Below are positions 16,078-22,327 of a stretch of DNA of 26,078 nt, in pieces. Positions within the stretch are counted from its first letter, which is position 1; the number at the start of each line of letters is the position of its first letter. The translations under genes were made by a program, and so were the position numbers. This stretch comes from a virus, in IMG/VR virus record IMGVR_UViG_3300031918_000132, positions 1-26,078 of that record; one strand, 5' to 3'. Below the pieces are notes generated by a model, which saw only the letters and a program-made list of their open reading frames with translations, searched no databases and was not told the DNA's origin.

Positions 16078-16286
16078 GTCTGCCCGTCCCCGCGGTGAAG
16101 CATCGCCCTGAGCTTGGGCAGGACGCGCCGTGCATGGATGGCGACGAGCAGCTCGTCGCGCGTCATCTCCGTCGCCTCGCCGTTGACCGTGACGACCAGG
16201 TGCGTGCCGTGGTCCATCACGTTCTCGAATCGCAGCACCTTGCCGTCCACCTCCATCTCGAAGGGCACGGGGTCGATCAGGGTCAT
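16074..16286 (-). CDS. Small hypothetical protein
   Basis: This gene encodes 70 residues starting MTLIDPVPFEMEVDGKVLRF, with a 4-bp overlap onto the HNH gene. It has beta strands in the N-terminal half (HLVVTVNGEATEMTRDELLV) and a basic helix at the end (RRVLPKLRAMLHRGD). The family was not recognised. It is too short to be a standard small terminase, although its place before HNH and terminase would suit a packaging accessory. Confidence 0.65.
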   Translation of the reverse strand: MTLIDPVPFEMEVDGKVLRFENVMDHGTHLVVTVNGEATEMTRDELLVAIHARRVLPKLRAMLHRGDGQT

Positions 16287-16290
16287 GCGC

Positions 16291-16575
16291 CTACAGCACC
16301 GTCTTGACGTCAGCCACGTCGGGGCTGGGGTCGGTCACGGTCACCGTGGTCCCGACAGGCAGCGTCGGGCTGGCGGTCGGGGTGCTGTGCTGGCGCGCCC
16401 ACCACGAGCCCAGCGCCGCGAGCACGAGCATGATCGCCAGTGCCGCGCCGTTGAGCGCGTCGATCTGCTGTTGCGTGATGTCCCCGAAGCCGAAGGCACG
16501 CAGGACGTTGGCAAGCGCGGCGATCAGGCCAGTGACCAGAGCAGGGGCAAGGCCGAGGAGGATGGGTTCGCTCAT
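16291..16575 (-). CDS. Putative holin
   Basis: This gene encodes 94 residues starting MSEPILLGLAPALVTGLIAA. The ATG at 16575 overlaps the stop of the neighbouring membrane gene as ATGA. Two hydrophobic helices (about residues 5-28 and 45-60) are separated by DITQQQIDALNGAALA, the short loop typical of actinophage two-pass holins. The tail is Thr/Pro-rich. Together with the cysteine peptidase gene upstream this forms a likely lysis cassette: holins open the inner membrane for the lysin. No experimental marker distinguishes a holin from another small membrane protein. Confidence 0.68.
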   Translation of the reverse strand: MSEPILLGLAPALVTGLIAALANVLRAFGFGDITQQQIDALNGAALAIMLVLAALGSWWARQHSTPTASPTLPVGTTVTVTDPSPDVADVKTVL

Positions 16576-16838
16576 GGTGCTGGACTCCAGTGGGGATGCG
16601 CTGTCCGCTTCGGGATGAACGTATGGGTGGAAGGACCGAGCACGCCGTGACCCACAGGAGCCAACCCGGTCATGAAGAACTCGCCCCAATCGACGGCGCC
16701 ATCTCCCGCGCTGTCCGTGGCGTCCATCGGGGCCATCTCGTCCTCGGCTTCGTCCGTGAGCTCCACCCGGGTCACGTGGTCGATGAGTACCAGCACGACG
16801 AGGACGGCGGCGATGGCGAAGGCTGCGATGCGGCTCAT
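16572..16838 (-). CDS. Single-pass membrane protein of the lysis cassette
   Basis: This gene encodes 88 residues starting MSRIAAFAIAAVLVVLVLID, overlapping the neighbours by 4 bp on both sides. One N-terminal transmembrane or signal-anchor segment (residues 4-20) is followed by an acidic stretch (VELTDEAEDEMAPMDATDSA) and a Gly/Pro/His-rich tail. There is no lipobox Cys. It may be a second holin-like protein, an antiholin or a spanin-like factor; location between lysin and holin genes is the main argument. Confidence 0.6.
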   Translation of the reverse strand: MSRIAAFAIAAVLVVLVLIDHVTRVELTDEAEDEMAPMDATDSAGDGAVDWGEFFMTGLAPVGHGVLGPSTHTFIPKRTAHPHWSPAP

Positions 16839-17530
16839 GGCTTCCTCGTGAAGGGTTCCAACCCCTGTCGAGCGCGGGCCAGCAGGTCGGATGCCTCAGC
16901 GATGGCATCGTCCCTGTCTGCCACCTGCGCCTCGAGCTCTGCGATGCGCGCCTCATCGGGGGGCGCCGTGACCGGGACGGGTCGAAGGACGCGCGTCAAC
17001 CAGATGCCATCGCGTCCCGACTGCGTGCTGTACTTCTGGGCCGCTCGCAGCACGGCCAGCAGCCCGACCGCCTGGTAGTCGAGACACAGCGGGTTCATGA
17101 CCGTGATGGGTCTGCCGCCGATGATGCCCACCATGTGGTTGACGTCCGGGCCGGCGACCCCGTTCATGCAATCGGCGCCCTTGGGCCAGGCGTCGTAGTC
17201 GACCGCGATGCCGAAGATGGCGCGACGCTCCTGCGACAGGATCGCCTTCGCCTGCTCGAAGCCGACCTTCAGGATGCGGGCATGGACGCCAAGATGGGCG
17301 AGCCCTTCGACCATGTCTGTCTCGAAGCCGCTGTGGCAGCCGGTGGTCGGGTTGGGACGACCGCTGCCGCCGCCCGCCTGGATGCGGAACGCCTCGGGCG
17401 TGATGGCAGCAAGACCAGCGGTGGCGGCACCGTGGAGCCATGCTCCCACGGCGGCCCAGCAGTTGGAGAACTGGCAGGTGCTGCCGGTGCGCTGCGTGAC
17501 GTGCTTCGGGACGTAGAACGCTGTGGTCAT
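16835..17530 (-). CDS. Papain-like cysteine peptidase, probable lysin
   Basis: This gene encodes 231 residues starting MTTAFYVPKHVTQRTGSTCQ. The catalytic pattern is clear: GSTCQFSNCWAAVGAWL with Cys24 in the papain-like N-C-W context, DVNHMVGIIGG with His132, and TVMNPL with Asn146 as third residue. This Cys-His-Asn/Asp order fits papain / C39 / CHAP-fold peptidases. The last 50 residues (EARIAELEAQVADRDDAIAE) form a coiled coil, perhaps for oligomerisation or wall binding. It lies directly before two membrane protein genes, so the best guess is an endolysin cutting peptidoglycan peptides. A capsid- or toxin-processing peptidase is possible, and no known cell-wall-binding domain is visible. 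The peptidase call is firm; the lysin role is inference. Confidence 0.7.
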   Translation of the reverse strand: MTTAFYVPKHVTQRTGSTCQFSNCWAAVGAWLHGAATAGLAAITPEAFRIQAGGGSGRPNPTTGCHSGFETDMVEGLAHLGVHARILKVGFEQAKAILSQERRAIFGIAVDYDAWPKGADCMNGVAGPDVNHMVGIIGGRPITVMNPLCLDYQAVGLLAVLRAAQKYSTQSGRDGIWLTRVLRPVPVTAPPDEARIAELEAQVADRDDAIAEASDLLARARQGLEPFTRKP

Positions 17531-18009
17531 GAGACCTCCTTACGCGTCGGCATCCACCATCGGTTGCGACCCTTGGAGATCGCGTCGCGGGCGTTGTCCT
17601 CGTAGGTGCCGAGGAACAAGTGGCCGTCGGGGTACTGCTCGTCAGGTTCCGTCTTCACGCAGGGCGGGTTGTCGCAGTGATGGCAGACGAGCATCCCGGT
17701 CGGGATGGTTCCGTTGGCCAGCTCCCAGGCGAAACGATGAGCCACCGTCTCTCCGAGGGCGAGCCCTCCGCTGAATGCTCCGTACCCGCGCCTGCGCCGT
17801 CCACCAATCCAGAGCCAGCAGCCGGATCCTTTCTGCACCCTCGCCCAGAAACGTTCGGCGACCGACCCCCTGACTTTCGTGAAGCCCCGCAGCGGCACGT
17901 CGGGTCGAACATCGCCATGCTTCAGATAGCGCACGTAGTGCCCCTGGCACCATCCCCGGGCGCTTGAAACGCGCTCGCAGCCATCGACCGCGCAGATAGA
18001 CTTCGCCAC
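17527..18009 (-). CDS. HNH homing-type endonuclease
   Basis: This gene encodes 160 residues from a GTG at 18009 with GGAAGGGAG 7-8 bases upstream; this start places the first Cys as in the related plus-strand HNH protein (MAKSICAVDGC versus MPKGIAGRAHC). Frame upstream to 18093 is open but lacks such a ribosome site. Domains: an N-terminal zinc-finger-like C-x4-C...C-x2-H (residues 6-24), then FWARVQKGSGCWLWIGG, AHRFAWELANG, the HNH core VCHHCDNPPCV (109-118) and HLFLGTYEDNARDAISKGR. This is the common HNH_3-type phage homing endonuclease. It ends with a 4-bp overlap onto the lysin gene. A hairpin at 18040-18068 lies in its leader. Confidence 0.88.
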   Translation of the reverse strand: MAKSICAVDGCERVSSARGWCQGHYVRYLKHGDVRPDVPLRGFTKVRGSVAERFWARVQKGSGCWLWIGGRRRRGYGAFSGGLALGETVAHRFAWELANGTIPTGMLVCHHCDNPPCVKTEPDEQYPDGHLFLGTYEDNARDAISKGRNRWWMPTRKEVS

Positions 18010-18039
18010 GTTAGCGCTCCCTTCCAGAGTGCTGACCAT

Positions 18040-18068
18040 GGCCGAGGTCGTTGACGCGACGCTCGGCC
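18040..18068. other. Strong hairpin in the leader of an HNH gene
   Basis: Arms GGCCGAG+GTCG (18040-18050) and CGAC+CTCGGCC (18057-18060 and 18062-18068) pair over 11 bp with one bulged G at 18061 and a 6-base loop. It lies in the 87-bp gap between the coiled-coil membrane gene stop and the HNH start. No T-run follows in either direction. It could be a U-less terminator or a translation-control hairpin. Confidence 0.5.
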
Positions 18069-18096
18069 GTTCTGTGCTCATTGTCTCATTCATGGC

Positions 18097-18798
18097 CTAT
18101 CTGTTCGCCTCGACGATGACCGCGCCGACCACGAGGACGAACAGGATCAGGCCCGTGATGCCGCCGAGCGCGGCCCAGATGGCGGCGTTGCTCTGCCGTC
18201 CCTCGCTGCGCTGCTCCAGGTTCCCGACCTTGACCGACTCCAGCACGGTGATACGCGACTTCGCCTCGTCCAGCGCCTTCTCCAATGCCGAGATGCGGGT
18301 GCTCGCGAGGGTCTGGTTCGTGTCGATGGTCTTGCTCGTGGCGACCTCCGACTTGTCGATCGCCTTCTGGTTCGCCTCGTCCTGGCGGGCTGCCGCCTCC
18401 TGCTGCGCCTTCAGGGCGGCGGCGACGGCCTCCTGCTGGGCCTTGAACGCGGCATCGAGGGCGACCTTGTTGAGGTCCGACTCGCGCTTGGCGAGCTTGT
18501 CCCGCTCCTCGAACGTCGCCGCCACCTGCGCGAACTTCTGGTCGTGCAGCGTCTCCAGGTGGGAGACCTCCTCGCGGATCCGGCCCGGGACCTCCTCCAG
18601 CGCGTGGAGCCGCAGGGCCGCGGCCTTCTCGTCCCCGTCCAGCCGTGCGATGAGCACGTCCACCTTGCCGTCGATGTAGGTGGTGACCGTCTCGACCGCC
18701 TGCTTGATGGCGGCCGTCGAGAGCAAAGTTGGATCCGGGATGGGCGTGCTGCCCCACATCGTGGGCTGGGCAGACGGCGGGTCGTGCACGACGGTCAT
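18097..18798 (-). CDS. Coiled-coil, C-terminally membrane-anchored protein
   Basis: This gene encodes 233 residues starting MTVVHDPPSAQPTMWGSTPI. ATG 18798 is chosen because the preceding diverged copy of the same N-terminus (19557-19628) begins at the matching codon. A Pro-rich N-terminus (to about residue 24) is followed by a long helical coiled coil (residues 30-200; segments such as HLETLHDQKFAQVAATFEER and KAQQEAAARQDEANQKAIDK) and one transmembrane helix near the C-terminus (AALGGITGLILFVLVVGAVI). The tail-anchored topology and the place just before the lysin and holin-like genes suggest an envelope or lysis role, for example spanin-like bridging, but this is inference. No good ribosome site is visible before the ATG; GGCGGCCGCC is a palindrome there. 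Confidence 0.78.
   Translation of the reverse strand: MTVVHDPPSAQPTMWGSTPIPDPTLLSTAAIKQAVETVTTYIDGKVDVLIARLDGDEKAAALRLHALEEVPGRIREEVSHLETLHDQKFAQVAATFEERDKLAKRESDLNKVALDAAFKAQQEAVAAALKAQQEAAARQDEANQKAIDKSEVATSKTIDTNQTLASTRISALEKALDEAKSRITVLESVKVGNLEQRSEGRQSNAAIWAALGGITGLILFVLVVGAVIVEANR
18731..18747 (+). repeat. 17-bp direct repeat, left copy
   Basis: GGATCCGGGATGGGCGT lies inside codons 18-23 of the coiled-coil membrane gene. It matches 19561-19577 at 16 of 17 positions in the same orientation, 830 bp apart, flanking the plus-strand HNH gene. Confidence 0.85.
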
Positions 18799-18812
18799 CA
18801 GGCGGCCGCCGG

Positions 18813-18818
18813 TACAAT
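18813..18818 (+). promoter_or_regulatory. Possible -10 element for the plus-strand HNH gene
   Basis: TACAAT on the plus strand, 67 bp before the HNH start, is one base from TATAAT and stands out in GC-rich sequence. No convincing -35 hexamer lies 16-18 bp upstream, so this is weak evidence. The two 13-bp repeats follow directly. Confidence 0.35.
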
Positions 18819-18821
18819 GGT

Positions 18822-18853
18822 CGAAACGTCCCGGCGACGCCGAAACGTCCCGG
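18822..18853 (+). repeat. Two 13-bp direct repeats (possible operator) before the HNH gene
   Basis: CGAAACGTCCCGG occurs at 18822-18834 and again, identical, at 18841-18853, spaced 19 bp centre to centre (close to two helical turns). The second copy extends into the palindrome GTCCCGGGAC (18847-18856). They lie between a possible -10 and the ribosome site of the divergently placed HNH gene, and could bind a repressor or the endonuclease itself. Confidence 0.6.
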
Positions 18854-18884
18854 GACATGGCCGAACCTTTGAAGGAGGCTCGAC

Positions 18885-19556
18885 ATGCCCAAGGGTATCG
18901 CGGGACGCGCTCACTGTTCCATCGAAGACTGCGACAAGCTGGTTCACGGCCACGGCCTGTGCACCATGCACACGCTTCGCATCCAGAGGCATGGCGACCT
19001 GTCGATGTCGCGCAGAGCCAAGGACGAACGGGACTTCTGGGCGCGCGTGGACAAGGATCCTGACGGCTGCTGGATCGCCGCCGGGCACGTCACCAGTGCG
19101 GGGTACGCGGCATTCGGCGCTCGTGGCGGCAGAGCCCATCGGTTCACGCTGGAGCAGGCTCTCGGGCGTCCTATCAAGGCCGGGATGCAGGCGCTTCATA
19201 CCTGCGACGTGAAGCTGTGCGTGCGTAACGATCCACCGGGCACTTACGTGCTCGACGGCGTGGCTCGGCCGTGCTATGGACACCTGTGGGAAGGCACCAA
19301 CCAGGAGAACACGGCTGACCGCGTTGCCAAAGAACGGTCGGCCTTCGGGGAGCGCAACGGCGACCATCTGTACCCGGAGCGACGGCCCCGCGGAGTGACG
19401 CAGTGGCGCGCCCGGTTCACCGAGGATGAGATCAGGGACATCCGACGTCGAGCCGAGGCCGGGGAACGGCACATCGACATCGCCGCTGATTACCGGGCAG
19501 GGACGTCGACGATCCATCACATCATCCACCGGGAGTCGTGGAGACACGTCGTCTGA
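18885..19556 (+). CDS. HNH homing-type endonuclease on the opposite strand
   Basis: This gene encodes 223 residues starting MPKGIAGRAHCSIEDCDKLV. AAGGAGG (18872-18878) lies six bases before the ATG. Domains: an N-terminal C-x4-C...C-x2-H finger (CSIEDC...CTMH), FWARVDKDPDGCWIAAGH, GRAHRFTLEQALG, an HNH core of the type LHTCDVKLCVRNDPPG then HLWEGTNQENTADRVAKER, and a C-terminal helix-turn-helix (FTEDEIRDIRRRAEAGERHI; ends TIHHIIHRESW) that likely reads DNA. It is the only gene opposing the rest of the window. It is flanked by two diverged copies of a 24-codon gene start, which points to mobile insertion. The HNH core has VKL where relatives have NPP or NRP, so activity is not certain. Confidence 0.87.
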   Translation: MPKGIAGRAHCSIEDCDKLVHGHGLCTMHTLRIQRHGDLSMSRRAKDERDFWARVDKDPDGCWIAAGHVTSAGYAAFGARGGRAHRFTLEQALGRPIKAGMQALHTCDVKLCVRNDPPGTYVLDGVARPCYGHLWEGTNQENTADRVAKERSAFGERNGDHLYPERRPRGVTQWRARFTEDEIRDIRRRAEAGERHIDIAADYRAGTSTIHHIIHRESWRHVV

Positions 19557-19628
19557 GGTCGGATCGGGGATGGGCGTCGACCCCCAGGCGCCCTGCTGCG
19601 TCTGCGGCTCGGCAGCGGCGGCGGTCAC
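19557..19628 (-). pseudogene. Remnant: first 24 codons of a second copy of the coiled-coil membrane gene
   Basis: Starting at a GTG (19628) the minus strand encodes VTAAAAEPQTQQGAWGSTPI then PDPT, which aligns without gaps to the first 24 codons of the intact gene at 18798. The last ten residues (WGSTPIPDPT) are identical and about 42 of 72 bases match. Homology stops exactly at the stop codon of the plus-strand HNH gene (19554-19556). The open frame beyond that is only antisense to the HNH gene. It is best read as a 5' fragment left by insertion or recombination. Confidence 0.72.
19561..19577 (+). repeat. 17-bp direct repeat, right copy
   Basis: GGATCGGGGATGGGCGT matches 18731-18747 at 16 of 17 positions. 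It begins four bases after the HNH stop codon and lies within the gene-start remnant. Confidence 0.85.
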
Positions 19629-19637
19629 GTCAGGGAT

Positions 19638-19682
19638 GCGACGCGAACGCCGGGGAGGAGGAGGCTCCCGGCGCTGCGTCGC
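19638..19682. terminator. Long two-part hairpin, possible U-less (bidirectional) terminator
   Basis: The outer arms GCGACGC (19638-19644) and GCGTCGC (19676-19682) and the inner arms starting CGCCGGG (19648-19654) and CCCGGCG (19667-19673) nest into one 45-base hairpin. The inner stem extends by AG/CT with a bulged G. It lies between the zinc-ribbon gene stop and the gene-start remnant, and 82 bases after the plus-strand HNH stop. No T-run follows on either strand, so termination is only a suggestion; a leader hairpin is the alternative. Confidence 0.5.
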
Positions 19683-19713
19683 GTGGCCGGTGAGAGACGA
19701 TCACGCTCAGAGG

Positions 19714-19950
19714 CTACGCCCGGGTCAGGCCAACGTGTAACCCTGCCGCCTTGCCGGTCCGGTTCCGGGCCCTCCGTTCGATGGCATATTCGGCGAAACA
19801 GGCACGGCACCAACTGTGGAGCTGACCGGGCTTCTTCAGCGAGAAGAACTCCTGGTCAGCCGGCCAGAACTGCCGGCAGCGTCCGCACCGTCGCTCGATC
19901 CCCAGCTCCGTCAGCCGGAGGTTCGGGCGCAGGGCGACGGCTGGAGTCAT
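19714..19950 (-). CDS. Small zinc-ribbon protein
   Basis: This gene encodes 78 residues starting MTPAVALRPNLRLTELGIER; its start overlaps the upstream stop as ATGA. It has CGRCRQFWPADQEFFSLKKP and then WCRACFAEYAIERRARNRT, a CxxC...CxxC zinc ribbon with a basic helix. Similar short proteins occur beside HNH and endonuclease VII-like genes in actinophages. DNA or RNA binding is likely; no catalytic residues are visible. Confidence 0.72.
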   Translation of the reverse strand: MTPAVALRPNLRLTELGIERRCGRCRQFWPADQEFFSLKKPGQLHSWCRACFAEYAIERRARNRTGKAAGLHVGLTRA

Positions 19951-20798
19951 GCTTGCGGGGTCGTGATCGCCAGGCGGGCGATGCGCTCGGTGAGCTTGGA
20001 GCGCAGCCGATCGGTGTCGATCTGCGACATGGCGTCGAGGATGTCGCCCAGCGCGCGGCGGTAGCCCTCGGCCCAGAAGTCGCGGTCGTCCGGGGTGACC
20101 TCGCCGGCGATGCCCAGCGCACGTTCGATGCGGTCCCGGATGGAGTCGCGGTCGCCCGGGTACGCCAGCAGCGCCTCGACGTAGCGGGCGCGCATGTCAT
20201 CGGTGCTCGGCGTGCCCAGGAACAGGCGCAGCTCGGACGGACTGATGACCGGCTCGTCGTCCTCCGTTGGCTTACGTTCCTGGGCCGTTTCGGCGCTTTG
20301 CTTTACATCGTCCAACGGCGCCGGGTCGGGCTCAGGAATAGCTGGAGGAATAGTTTCCGCATGATCCGCGCCCGATTCGACGGTGGTCGGCGGGACGGTC
20401 ATATCATGCGCGGCCACCTGTGGTGCATGGTCGCTACTTGTCAGATCTTCAAGTAGCGGTTCGCCTGGATCCGCGTCGAAGGACTCCGACACGGGCGCGG
20501 ACCCGTTCGCTGGCGGTGGCGTCGAAGCGACCAGGCGCAGGCCGCGAGGCATGTGCTTGGCGACCGTCGACTCGGACAGCCCGATCGTGGACGCGATGCG
20601 CCTCTGGTCCATGCCCTCGTCGGCGAGCAGCCGGATACGGTCGATGAGCGCTGCGTCCACCTTGGTGTGCCTCCCTCCGTTGAGCGATCCAGCGACGGCG
20701 CCCACGGACAGGCCGAGCGCGGCCGCGATGGTGGTGCAGCTCTGGCCCTCGGCGGCCATGCCTCGGATGTCCGCACGCTGCACGTCGGAGAGCGGCAT
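19947..20798 (-). CDS. Tandem helix-turn-helix DNA-binding protein (possible small terminase or regulator)
   Basis: This gene encodes 283 residues from ATG 20798 (the previous codon is GTG at 20801), sharing one base with the recombinase stop. Two consecutive helix-turn-helix units are visible: residues about 4-45 (SDVQRADIRGMAAEGQSCTT then IAAALGLSVGAVAGSLNG) and 48-88 (IDRIRLLADEGMDQRRIAST then IGLSESTVAKHM). A long acidic Pro-rich linker (about 90-190) follows, then a helical C-terminal domain (DRDSIRDRIERALGIAGEVT; WAEGYRRALGDILDAMSQID). The layout of DNA-binding head, linker and oligomerisation helices would fit a small terminase. No other small terminase candidate exists near the large subunit gene, but a transcription regulator is equally possible. 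It overlaps the zinc-ribbon gene by 4 bp. Confidence 0.72.
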   Translation of the reverse strand: MPLSDVQRADIRGMAAEGQSCTTIAAALGLSVGAVAGSLNGGRHTKVDAALIDRIRLLADEGMDQRRIASTIGLSESTVAKHMPRGLRLVASTPPPANGSAPVSESFDADPGEPLLEDLTSSDHAPQVAAHDMTVPPTTVESGADHAETIPPAIPEPDPAPLDDVKQSAETAQERKPTEDDEPVISPSELRLFLGTPSTDDMRARYVEALLAYPGDRDSIRDRIERALGIAGEVTPDDRDFWAEGYRRALGDILDAMSQIDTDRLRSKLTERIARLAITTPQA

Positions 20799-22327
20799 CA
20801 CGCGGTCCTGGCGGCGCGCAGGCGCAGTCGTGCAGCCTCGCCACCACGCACCGGGATCGAGATGTAACGTGAGGTCTTGTTTCCTTCCCGGCTCACCAGT
20901 TCAATCACGGATGGCAGCAGGGCCGGCAGGCCTCGCGCCACGGCGTGCGAAGTGGGGATGACGTCCACGAAGCGTTCCCCCTCGATGACGATCCGCTCGT
21001 AGACCGCGGCCAGCAGCGCACGGCGCCAGTCGTGCGAGGCCTCGGCCCAGGCGTCAGGCAGCTCGCGGATCCAGCGGACCACCTCGGCCGCGTCGATGCC
21101 CTCGGCCGGCGTCTCCACGACGGGCTCCGACCTGATCGCCTCGCGGCGTGCGAGGTAGTCGGCGTCCCCGATCCGACTCTCCGCGTGGGCGATGGCGAGG
21201 TCCCGGAGGCGACGTTCCACCCCGTGCCGCACGGACGGTAAGGCCGGGGACGGATGGGCGAGCATCCTTACCAGCGCGGCGACGTCGCTGTCCGGGATGC
21301 GCATGCCGGTCACCTGCGCGGCGATCGCGGCCTCGTAGGGTGCCGTGGGCCACGTCAGACGCTCGCCCCACGCATCGCACCGTCCATGGTGGATGACCAC
21401 GGGGTGCGGCGGGCTGCCCTGGGTGCCGTTCGAGCGGATGCGGAACCCGCAGGAGCAGTGGAGGAGGCCCGACAGCAGCGGGCGCGGGCGGTCGGCGGCG
21501 TGCTGCCCGGATGAGCGGGTGCGGCGCAGGCGCAGCTCCTGGACGCGATCCCAGAGGGCATCGCTGACGGGCGGCTCATCGCGCCAGGGCGCGGGCTTGC
21601 GCTCCTCCATGATCGAGCGCCGGTAGCGGCGCACCCAGCCGTTGTACACCGGGTTGCGCAGGATCTCGCGGACGGCGCCCGCCTCCATGCCGAGCTCCGC
21701 GCCGACGTCGGCGTAGCTGACCACGCCGGTCGCGTAGCGCTGGAACACCGCGACCGGGAGCCCGATGGCGTCGGGGTCGATGGCGAGCCGCCGATCCGAA
21801 CCGACGCGGTGGAACCCGATCGGTGCAGCGCCACCCTGGTCGCCGAGCGTGCGGAACTTCGCCGCGTAGCCCTCGGTGACGCGCTTGGCCAGGCGACGGC
21901 TGTACGACTCGGCCTCCTTGGTCAGCTCGACGTACTGCTCCCAACGGTCCTCGTCGGACGAGACGAGGGCCTCATCGCAGAACAGGATGACCGCGCCGGC
22001 GAGGTGCAGATCGTGGCGGGCGTTGATCGCGGTCCGCAGGTCCCGGGCGAACCGCGACGCGTAGCTCACCACCAGCACGTCCCACTCCGTGCCGGCGCCG
22101 GCGAGCATCTCGGCGAACTGGGCCGTCGTCGCGATGGTGCGGCCGCTGTGGGCCACCTGCCAGACCCGACCGGAGTCGGTCAGCCCATACCGCGCGATCG
22201 CCTCGTCCCCGATGGCGCGCTGTGCGTCAGGCCCGTATCGCTCCGTCTGGCGCTCCGTGCTCTCGCGCACCCATCGTGCCGCGCGCAGGCCGCGCAGTGC
22301 GTCGACGGAGCGCGGCAGTCGCTTCAC
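20798..22327 (-). CDS. Large serine recombinase (integrase type)
   Basis: This gene encodes 509 residues starting MKRLPRSVDALRGLRAARWV from a GTG at 22327 that overlaps the upstream stop as GTGA; the 200-residue in-frame extension above it is a shadow of the resolvase gene. Resolvase catalytic domain: ARWVRESTERQ with nucleophile Ser23, HSGRTI, and DVLVVSYASRFARDLRTAI carrying the active-site arginines. Recombinase domain: PIGFHRVGSDRRLAIDPDAI, FQRYATGVVSYADVGAELG and REILRNPVYNGWVRR. Zinc-ribbon part: LLSGLLHCSCGFRIRSNG and HGRCDAW, with one Cys position apparently replaced by His. A helical C-terminus follows. The family integrates phage DNA at attB by Ser-DNA linkage. It is unusual in being locked inside an operon with no adjacent gap for attP. 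Confidence 0.92.
   Translation of the reverse strand: MKRLPRSVDALRGLRAARWVRESTERQTERYGPDAQRAIGDEAIARYGLTDSGRVWQVAHSGRTIATTAQFAEMLAGAGTEWDVLVVSYASRFARDLRTAINARHDLHLAGAVILFCDEALVSSDEDRWEQYVELTKEAESYSRRLAKRVTEGYAAKFRTLGDQGGAAPIGFHRVGSDRRLAIDPDAIGLPVAVFQRYATGVVSYADVGAELGMEAGAVREILRNPVYNGWVRRYRRSIMEERKPAPWRDEPPVSDALWDRVQELRLRRTRSSGQHAADRPRPLLSGLLHCSCGFRIRSNGTQGSPPHPVVIHHGRCDAWGERLTWPTAPYEAAIAAQVTGMRIPDSDVAALVRMLAHPSPALPSVRHGVERRLRDLAIAHAESRIGDADYLARREAIRSEPVVETPAEGIDAAEVVRWIRELPDAWAEASHDWRRALLAAVYERIVIEGERFVDVIPTSHAVARGLPALLPSVIELVSREGNKTSRYISIPVRGGEAARLRLRAARTA

Noticed and set aside
18885-19628. Minus-strand frame of 276 codons starting at GTG 19628
   Set aside because: Only its first 24 codons are homologous to a real gene; the rest is antisense to the HNH gene and has no protein-like features.
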